A program made the position numbers and the translations under genes. The notes beneath the pieces were generated by a model that worked only from the letters and a program-made list of their open reading frames with translations, made no database searches and was not told where the DNA came from. Shown here in pieces: positions 7,048-11,316 of a DNA stretch of 11,316 nucleotides (its first letter is position 1; each line of letters starts with the position of its first letter). Source of the stretch: an uncultured Coriobacteriaceae bacterium (GTDB lineage Bacteria; Actinomycetota; Coriobacteriia; Coriobacteriales; QAMH01); the NCBI GenBank assembly GCA_902783925.1, contig CACZSV010000069.1, positions 1-11,316 of the forward strand, read 5' to 3'.

Positions 7048-7484
7048 GCGACAGATCGCATAGATATGATGACATCATAGATTTGCCCCATCATGTTTCT
7101 GCGAATCATCCGCAGATGTCGCGCGAGCAGCGTGCGGCGCAGTTCTCGCCCTTTGCCGCGCTGAGCGGCTACGGAGAAGCGGTGGGGGAGACAGCGCGCT
7201 TTACCGAACGGCGTCTCGAGCTCGACGAGAACATGCGCGCGGAACTTGACATGCGCATTCGCGACGCCTTCGAGCAGTGCTCGCGTGTGTCCATTGTGCA
7301 CTTTGTGGCCGATAGGCACAAAGAAGGCGGCTCGTATATGACGAGCGTCGGGGTTATAGTCAAGATCGACGAGCATGAGGGCATCGTAGCGCTGGACGAC
7401 GGGCAGCGTCTCGATGTGCTCGACATTGTGGAGATTTCTCTACCCGAGCAAGTAGCAGAATCAGACAATCAGACAAATGTATAG
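7044..7484 (+). CDS. YolD-like protein
   Basis: The product has 146 residues. The N-terminal half carries the YolD-like signature (YDDIIDLPHHVS, HPQMSREQRAAQFSPFAAL, SGYGEA). The C-terminal half is predicted to form beta strands (SIVHFV, GVIVKIDEHEGIVALDD). The start overlaps the polymerase stop as ATGA; no strong ribosome binding site is present, so translation is probably coupled. In Bacillus and related bacteria YolD-like genes sit beside UvrX/YqjW-type polymerases and have been proposed as functional analogues of UmuD; the present pairing is the same arrangement. The biochemical role remains poorly known. Confidence 0.88.
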   Translation: MSDRSHRYDDIIDLPHHVSANHPQMSREQRAAQFSPFAALSGYGEAVGETARFTERRLELDENMRAELDMRIRDAFEQCSRVSIVHFVADRHKEGGSYMTSVGVIVKIDEHEGIVALDDGQRLDVLDIVEISLPEQVAESDNQTNV

Positions 7485-7495
7485 AAAGTATTTTT

Positions 7496-7500
7496 GGGGG
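7496..7500 (+). promoter_or_regulatory. Ribosome binding site setting the aldo/keto reductase start
   Basis: GGGGG lies five bases before the ATG at 7506. In-frame TTG (7494) and GTG (7503) codons overlap or adjoin this site and are less likely starts. Confidence 0.55.
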
Positions 7501-7505
7501 TTGTG

Positions 7506-8672
7506 ATGCAGTATCGAGAGGCGAAGGTTTTTGGAAAAGACGTTTCCGTTCTGGGGCTGGGCTGCATGCGTTTTCCGCGTGGCAAGACTGCCGCTCATGC
7601 CATTATGCAGGCGTCTTTAGATGCTGGGATAAATTACTTCGACACAGCGTACGTGTACCCCGGAAGCGAAGAGACGGTTGGGGAGTTCTTGGCGCAGGGG
7701 CATCGTGATGAGGTGATTCTGGCCACGAAGCTCCCACACTACCTTTGCAAGAGCGCGGCGGATTTCGACCGCATCTTCGAAGAGGAGCTCAAGCGTCTGC
7801 AGACAGACTACGTCGATTGCTATCTCATCCACATGCTCGCCTCACCCGATCAATGGCAGCGTGTCGTTGACCTAGGGATAGAGGATTGGACTGCGCGGCG
7901 CAAAGAGGCGGGGCAGATCAGGCATATCGGGTTCTCATTTCACGGCGCCAATGCAGATTTCAAGGAGATTCTCGACGCGTACGATTGGGAGTTCACGCAG
8001 ATTCAGCTCAACTACTTCGACGCGCATGCGCAAGCTGGGCTCGATGGTATGCGCTATGCGGCGGAAAAGGGGCTCCCCATCATTGTCATGGAGCCTCTGC
8101 GTGGCGGGACGCTCGCAAACAAGCTGAGTCCAGATGCTCAGAAGGTATTCGACGAGGCTGGCCCCGATTTGAGCTATGCCCAATGGGGCCTGCAGTGGCT
8201 GTATAACATTCCCGAGGTCACCTGCGTGCTTTCTGGCATGAACGAGATGCAGCAGATTATCGAGAACGTCGCGCTTGCCGACCTGGTGACGCCGGGCACG
8301 CTGAGTGGCGAAACGCTTGAGGTGTACGAGCGGGCCGTGCAGGCGATCCGCGGCGAGGGTGCAATCGGGTGCACGGGCTGCCATTATTGCGAGCCGTGCC
8401 CCAAGGGCGTGGATATACCTACGTGCTTCCATATCTACAACTCTGGGCTTTCCACGAGCTGGTTTGCCGGTGAATACGACTACATCCAGAACACGTCGCT
8501 GGGCGGCAAACCGACCAATGCGGGCAGATGCGTGCAGTGCGGTTCCTGCGAGCCCAAGTGCCCCCAGCAGCTCCCCATTCGCGAGCTGCTTCAAACGGTG
8601 GTCAAACGCTATGAAGGCATTCCGTATAAAGTTGCGACGAGCGTCAAACGTCGCGTGATGCATCAGAATTAA
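7506..8672 (+). CDS. Aldo/keto reductase with C-terminal double 4Fe-4S ferredoxin-like domain
   Basis: The product has 388 residues. The N-terminal 270 residues are an AKR TIM barrel: the catalytic tetrad is visible as Asp46 and Tyr51 in FDTAYVY, Lys75 in ATKLP and His109 in DCYLIHM. The C-terminal part has eight cysteines in two cluster motifs, C289-x2-C-x2-C-x2-C298-P and C342-x2-C-x2-C-x3-C352-P. This fusion is common in anaerobes and suggests that electrons pass between a carbonyl substrate and an iron-sulfur relay; the substrate is unknown. The gene begins 21 bases after the yolD-like stop with no clear promoter between, so read-through is possible. The LUD-domain gene follows directly. 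Confidence 0.9.
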   Translation: MQYREAKVFGKDVSVLGLGCMRFPRGKTAAHAIMQASLDAGINYFDTAYVYPGSEETVGEFLAQGHRDEVILATKLPHYLCKSAADFDRIFEEELKRLQTDYVDCYLIHMLASPDQWQRVVDLGIEDWTARRKEAGQIRHIGFSFHGANADFKEILDAYDWEFTQIQLNYFDAHAQAGLDGMRYAAEKGLPIIVMEPLRGGTLANKLSPDAQKVFDEAGPDLSYAQWGLQWLYNIPEVTCVLSGMNEMQQIIENVALADLVTPGTLSGETLEVYERAVQAIRGEGAIGCTGCHYCEPCPKGVDIPTCFHIYNSGLSTSWFAGEYDYIQNTSLGGKPTNAGRCVQCGSCEPKCPQQLPIRELLQTVVKRYEGIPYKVATSVKRRVMHQN

Positions 8673-8695
8673 TGCAGTCTATTTCGGTGTCTGTG

Positions 8696-8703
8696 GAAGG
8701 GAG
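8696..8703 (+). promoter_or_regulatory. Ribosome binding site that decides the LUD protein start
   Basis: GAAGGGAG ends seven bases before the ATG at 8711. The upstream in-frame ATG at 8672, which overlaps the reductase stop codon, has no ribosome binding site, so 8711 is preferred. Confidence 0.7.
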
Positions 8704-8710
8704 CCATGAT

Positions 8711-9349
8711 ATGCACGAAGCGAAGAAAGAGTATTACCGCAAACTTGGGCAGACGATGATCAAGCGTTTTGCCAGGCGCAATATCGATGCCGTGTACTGC
8801 GATACGTCGGAGGAGGCATGCGCGAAGGCCCTCGAGCTCATGCCGAGCGGCTCGAGCGTGACCTGGGGCGGCTCTGTCACCATCGGCGAAATCGGGCTGC
8901 TCGATGCCGTTGCCGCAGGGGACTATGAGGTCATCGATCGCATGGATCAGATGCCGGGCGATGATGCGCGTGTCATACACGCCAAGCAATCGGCGGCGGA
9001 CTACTTCTTGATGAGCACGAATGCCTTCACGCTCGATGGCGAGCTTGTGAACATCGACGGCGCGGGAACGCGTCTGTGCTTTTTGATTGCCGGGCCTGCG
9101 CATGTGCTCGTCATTGCTGGCATGAACAAGCTCGCACACGATGTCGAGAGCGCCTTGCAACGTGTGCACGATGTCGCCTCACCGCCCAATTGCATGCGCC
9201 TTGGGGTTAATACGCCATGCGCTGTGACGGGCGTGTGCGGCGATTGCCATGGTGAGCAGACGATCTGCTGCCAGGAGGTCGTGACGCGTCATTCGAGGAT
9301 TCCGCATAGAATCACGGTGATCATGGTCGGCGAGGATTTGGGGTATTAG
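8711..9349 (+). CDS. LUD domain (LutC/YkgG-like, DUF162) protein
   Basis: The product has 212 residues from the preferred start (225 if the ATG at 8672 is used). Family signatures: TWGGSVTIGEIGLLDAV (51-67), STNAFTLDGELVNIDGAG (102-119) and a Cys-rich end with NTPC (Cys170), Cys176, Cys179 and Cys186-187, then RITVIMVGEDLGY. LUD proteins include LutB and LutC, linked to lactate oxidation, but many stand-alone members are simply annotated as lactate utilization proteins without proof. No lutA or lutB is visible. The close spacing after the iron-sulfur aldo/keto reductase suggests co-transcription and perhaps a shared hydroxy-acid or carbonyl redox step; that is inference. Confidence 0.85.
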   Translation: MHEAKKEYYRKLGQTMIKRFARRNIDAVYCDTSEEACAKALELMPSGSSVTWGGSVTIGEIGLLDAVAAGDYEVIDRMDQMPGDDARVIHAKQSAADYFLMSTNAFTLDGELVNIDGAGTRLCFLIAGPAHVLVIAGMNKLAHDVESALQRVHDVASPPNCMRLGVNTPCAVTGVCGDCHGEQTICCQEVVTRHSRIPHRITVIMVGEDLGY

Positions 9350-9459
9350 CAGGTAGAAGCGAGGGGGCCAGATGCTTCGTCCTTGGAGGAGCCTGGCGAT
9401 CGACCGAGCCCCATCCTTCACAGGGACAATTATCCAGTGAAAAATCTTTACATTCCTAC

Positions 9460-9487
9460 TTGACTTTAAGTGTTTAGTACCTATACT
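9460..9487 (+). promoter_or_regulatory. Promoter of the marR-KTR genes
   Basis: TTGACT (9460-9465), a 16-base spacer and TATACT (9482-9487). Both hexamers are close to consensus, and the -10 lies 28 bases before the ATG. This is the clearest promoter in the window. Confidence 0.75.
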
Positions 9488-9505
9488 GTTTAGTAACAAA
9501 ACAGT
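9471..9505. promoter_or_regulatory. Operator-like repeats in the marR promoter
   Basis: Two structures overlap. TGTTTAGTA occurs twice as a direct repeat (9471-9479 and 9487-9495; starts 16 bases apart). ACTGTTT (9485-9491) and AAACAGT (9499-9505) form a perfect inverted repeat with a seven-base gap. They cover the spacer, the -10 box and the start of the transcript, as expected for autorepression by the MarR protein encoded just downstream. Confidence 0.6.
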
Positions 9506-9515
9506 TAGGAGCACG

Positions 9516-9986
9516 ATGACGACGCAGGACAAAATAGAGCTCAGCTGGGCATTCGAGCAGGCATTTCACAAATATGCCGCCTATGAGAGTCAGCCACGCG
9601 ACTTTGGTATTGGCTTTCCGCTGACGCAAAACGAGATTCACACCGTCGTGATTGTCTGCGAAAACGAGGGAATCAGCCTTGGTGAGCTCGCAAGGGAGCG
9701 TGCGGTCACCAAGGGCGCTATGTCGCAGCTTGTGAGCAAGCTTGTGAAGAAGGGGCTCATCGTCAAGGAGGTCGCCGAGCATTCTGCATCGTATGTTTCA
9801 TTGCGTCCCACCAACCTGGGCCGCAAGGCGTATGAGAACCATTCGCGCATGCATACGGCCATGGGAATGACTATTGACCAGTATCTTTTCGACGATATGA
9901 GCGCCGAAGAAATTAAGCGCATCACGAAGAAGTTCAAACTCTTTGCAGAGCTGCTGGATAAGGAGATGGGTGAGGTGAGCACATGA
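9516..9986 (+). CDS. MarR-family transcriptional regulator
   Basis: The product has 156 residues, typical of the family. The winged-helix DNA-binding region covers residues about 35-105: ISLGELARERAV, the recognition helix TKGAMSQLVSKLVKKGLI (65-82) and a wing around 86-97. The usual Asp-x-Arg of the wing is replaced by a HSAS stretch. The ends form the dimerisation helices. AGGAG lies four bases before the ATG. MarR proteins usually repress their own operon and a neighbouring efflux pump and are released by small phenolic or toxic ligands; the divergence-free order marR, KTR gene, MFS gene fits this. The ligand is unknown. Confidence 0.9.
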   Translation: MTTQDKIELSWAFEQAFHKYAAYESQPRDFGIGFPLTQNEIHTVVIVCENEGISLGELARERAVTKGAMSQLVSKLVKKGLIVKEVAEHSASYVSLRPTNLGRKAYENHSRMHTAMGMTIDQYLFDDMSAEEIKRITKKFKLFAELLDKEMGEVST

Positions 9987-10168
9987 GAAGCGGAGAGACG
10001 TGGGCGACTTGCCCTCTATGCGGAAGGCCGACCAAGCTCAAGCTTCGGCCCGATACGCGGCTCGAGAACTTTCTGTTCTTTTGCCCCAAGTGCAAGCAGG
10101 AGATGATGCTTGACGCAGTTGGTACGAAGGTTACTCGAGCAAAGCGCATGACGCGAAAAAGCGCATAG
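9983..10168 (+). CDS. Small cysteine-rich KTR-domain, zinc-ribbon-like protein
   Basis: The product has 61 residues. Two CxxC knuckles (Cys10-Pro-Leu-Cys13 and Cys34-Pro-Lys-Cys37) frame a segment TKLKLRPDTRLENF that matches the cysteine-rich KTR family (PF14205-like), although the name-giving Lys-Thr-Arg is Pro-Thr-Lys here. The C-terminal tail is basic (TRAKRMTRKSA). The four cysteines suggest zinc binding; the function of the family is unknown. The start overlaps the marR stop as ATGA and AGGTG lies five bases upstream, so it is translated from the same mRNA. The strong terminator follows its stop codon. Confidence 0.8.
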   Translation: MRSGETWATCPLCGRPTKLKLRPDTRLENFLFFCPKCKQEMMLDAVGTKVTRAKRMTRKSA

Positions 10169-10192
10169 CATACAGAGCCAGACGTTAAACGC

Positions 10193-10232
10193 AGAGCCGA
10201 TTTCCCGAACAGGGGGATCGGCTCTTTTATTT
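10193..10232 (+). terminator. Strong intrinsic terminator between the KTR gene and the MFS gene
   Basis: Arms 10193-10206 and 10212-10225 pair over 14 positions (12 Watson-Crick, two G-T wobbles) around the loop GAACA, followed by TTTATTT. It lies 25 bases after the KTR stop and 18 bases before the MFS start. CAGAGCC is repeated at 10173-10179 and 10192-10198, so the 3' arm has a second possible partner upstream. Confidence 0.85.
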
Positions 10233-10250
10233 GAAAGGATGGATTCGACG

Positions 10251-11316
10251 ATGGAAGAAAAGGGATATGAGATGGAAAAGAAAACGGGTTGGCTGTTGCC
10301 TGTCGCGCTAATCTGGACGGCATATGCAATCACGTGTTTTGTGGCTATCGCAACCGTGTTCAGCATGGGCTGGCATGTCACGAGCACTACGGGCAACCCT
10401 GTGGCCATTGCCGCAGTGAGTGTCTGCGCGCTGCTTCCGCAGGGACTCCTCGCTCCGCTTGGCGGGGTCGCATCCGACAGATTTAACCGCAAAAGTATTT
10501 TACTGCTGTGCTACGCCGTCATTGCGGTGGTAGGGCTCGTCGTTGCCGGAATTATTATGGCCGGGAGCCTGAGCCTGCCGGTCGTCCTTGCGTTCTCGCT
10601 TGTCATGGGCGTGCGTAACGGATTCAGGGATCCCGCTTTTAACGCGCTTATGCCCACGCTTGTTCCCGAGAAGCATCTCATCCGCATCAATATGCTCGAT
10701 AATCTGCTTATGGCCGCTTCCATGATCCTGGCCCCCGCTCTAGGCATCCTGCTCTACACGAGTTTTGGTTTGAGCGCTCCGCTTATCGCGCTTGCCGTGG
10801 GAAGCATACTCAGCATGGTGACGCTTGCGACCGTGAAGGTTCCGACGCTTGTGAAGAAGGCAGATACCCGCGTGCGTGATGAATTTGCTGCCGTACTCAA
10901 GGTGCTTGTGGGACACAGGGGCATGTTCATACTCGTCGGCCTATTCGTGGTCGGACTCATGGCGTACGGCCCCTTCGATAACCTGCTGCCATTGCTCGTG
11001 GCCACAGTTTTTGATGGCGACGGATACGCGGCTTCCCTGTGTGAAGGTGCGTTTGGCGTGGGTATGCTGGCCGGGTCTGCCTGTCTCATGGCGATTGGCG
11101 AGAGGGTTCCGCTTTCGAGGGTGATCGCGGGTTGTGCCGTTGTGCTGGGCGCGTCTATGCTGGCCTGCAGCCTGCTTCCCTCGAACCAGTTCCCGCTGCT
11201 GGTGGTCTGCGCCGTTCTGGCCGGTGCCTGCTGCGCGGGCTTTGCCGGTCCGGCTACGACGCTGCTGCAGAAGAACTGTGACCCCGCGTATCTGGGGCGT
11301 GTCATGGGGATTTTCA
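10251..11316 (+). CDS. MFS efflux-type transporter (MFS_3/MefA-like), 3' partial
   Basis: The frame stays open to the end of the window (355 codons), so the 3' end is missing; the family is usually about 400-450 residues. The product is strongly hydrophobic with about ten helices visible. Motif A of the major facilitator superfamily is present as GGVASDRFNRK (71-81), and the RNGFRDPAFNALMPTLVPE stretch (122-140) is typical of MFS_3 drug or siderophore exporters. It likely exports a small molecule using the proton gradient; the substrate is unknown. Start choice is open: ATG 10251 has AAGGA 11 bases upstream, while ATG 10272 has AAAAGGG at a seven-base spacing and may be the true start. It follows marR and the KTR gene but is separated by a strong terminator. 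Confidence 0.85.
   Translation, partial: MEEKGYEMEKKTGWLLPVALIWTAYAITCFVAIATVFSMGWHVTSTTGNPVAIAAVSVCALLPQGLLAPLGGVASDRFNRKSILLLCYAVIAVVGLVVAGIIMAGSLSLPVVLAFSLVMGVRNGFRDPAFNALMPTLVPEKHLIRINMLDNLLMAASMILAPALGILLYTSFGLSAPLIALAVGSILSMVTLATVKVPTLVKKADTRVRDEFAAVLKVLVGHRGMFILVGLFVVGLMAYGPFDNLLPLLVATVFDGDGYAASLCEGAFGVGMLAGSACLMAIGERVPLSRVIAGCAVVLGASMLACSLLPSNQFPLLVVCAVLAGACCAGFAGPATTLLQKNCDPAYLGRVMGIF

Noticed and set aside
7459..7474. Tandem 8-base repeat AATCAGAC at the end of the yolD-like gene
   Set aside because: Two short copies inside coding sequence are likely chance or minor slippage; no regulatory meaning can be supported.
7935..8663. 242-codon antisense frame opposite the aldo/keto reductase
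   Set aside because: The plus strand has the AKR tetrad and two iron-sulfur motifs; the antisense product shows no family features.
9350..9440. GCCAG/CTGGC and GGGGC/GCCCC inverted repeats downstream of the LUD gene
   Set aside because: The stems are short, loops are large and no T-tract follows, so neither a terminator nor a riboswitch can be supported.
1..11316. CRISPR array, tRNA/rRNA genes, insertion sequence or prophage genes
   Set aside because: No regularly spaced repeats, RNA gene signatures, transposase or integrase frames are seen; the only tandem repeat is in coding sequence at the start.

Overview
The window looks like ordinary chromosomal sequence from a moderately GC-rich, probably anaerobic Gram-positive bacterium. 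The gene families present point most plausibly to an actinobacterium of the class Coriobacteriia: an aldo/keto reductase with two 4Fe-4S clusters, a LUD-domain protein, a UvrX-type Y-family polymerase paired with a YolD-like protein, an NSS transporter, and a UbiB-like protein paired with a phasin-like protein. This placement is inference from gene content and base composition; no rRNA or tRNA is present to confirm it. There is no integrase, transposase or CRISPR array.

Layout. (1) Bases 1-1410 hold the 3' part of a cell-wall hydrolase-like gene cut by the window edge. It has a perfect 30-bp coding tandem repeat, a phage-tail-lysozyme-like domain, a calcium-binding-type Asp/Gly loop segment and an NlpC/P60-like domain whose catalytic cysteine position is glycine. 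(2) Bases 1468-2859 encode a sodium-dependent amino-acid transporter (NSS family). (3) Bases 2860-2974, between convergent genes, contain two inverted copies of a REP-like palindrome with a compensatory base-pair change. (4) On the minus strand, 5031 down to 2975, a phasin-like gene and a UbiB/ABC1-family kinase-like gene form a tight two-gene operon. (5) A small two-helix membrane protein (minus, 5414-5205) diverges from a plus-strand operon at 5506-7484 encoding a UvrX/UmuC-like translesion polymerase and a YolD-like protein, which overlap by ATGA. The polymerase start codon lies inside a perfect dyad that also covers its -10 box. (6) Bases 7506-9349 encode an aldo/keto reductase with a ferredoxin-like tail and a LUD-domain protein, a likely redox pair. 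(7) Bases 9460-11316 hold a MarR regulator with a clear promoter and operator-like repeats, an overlapping small Cys-rich KTR/zinc-ribbon protein, a strong intrinsic terminator and an MFS efflux-type transporter running off the window.

Most genes can be assigned to a family with confidence. The least described items are the NlpC/P60 Cys-to-Gly replacement, the covarying inverted REP pair, the dyad over the uvrX start, and the MarR/KTR/terminator/MFS arrangement. I see no clear evidence of a wholly new multi-gene defence or biosynthetic system.
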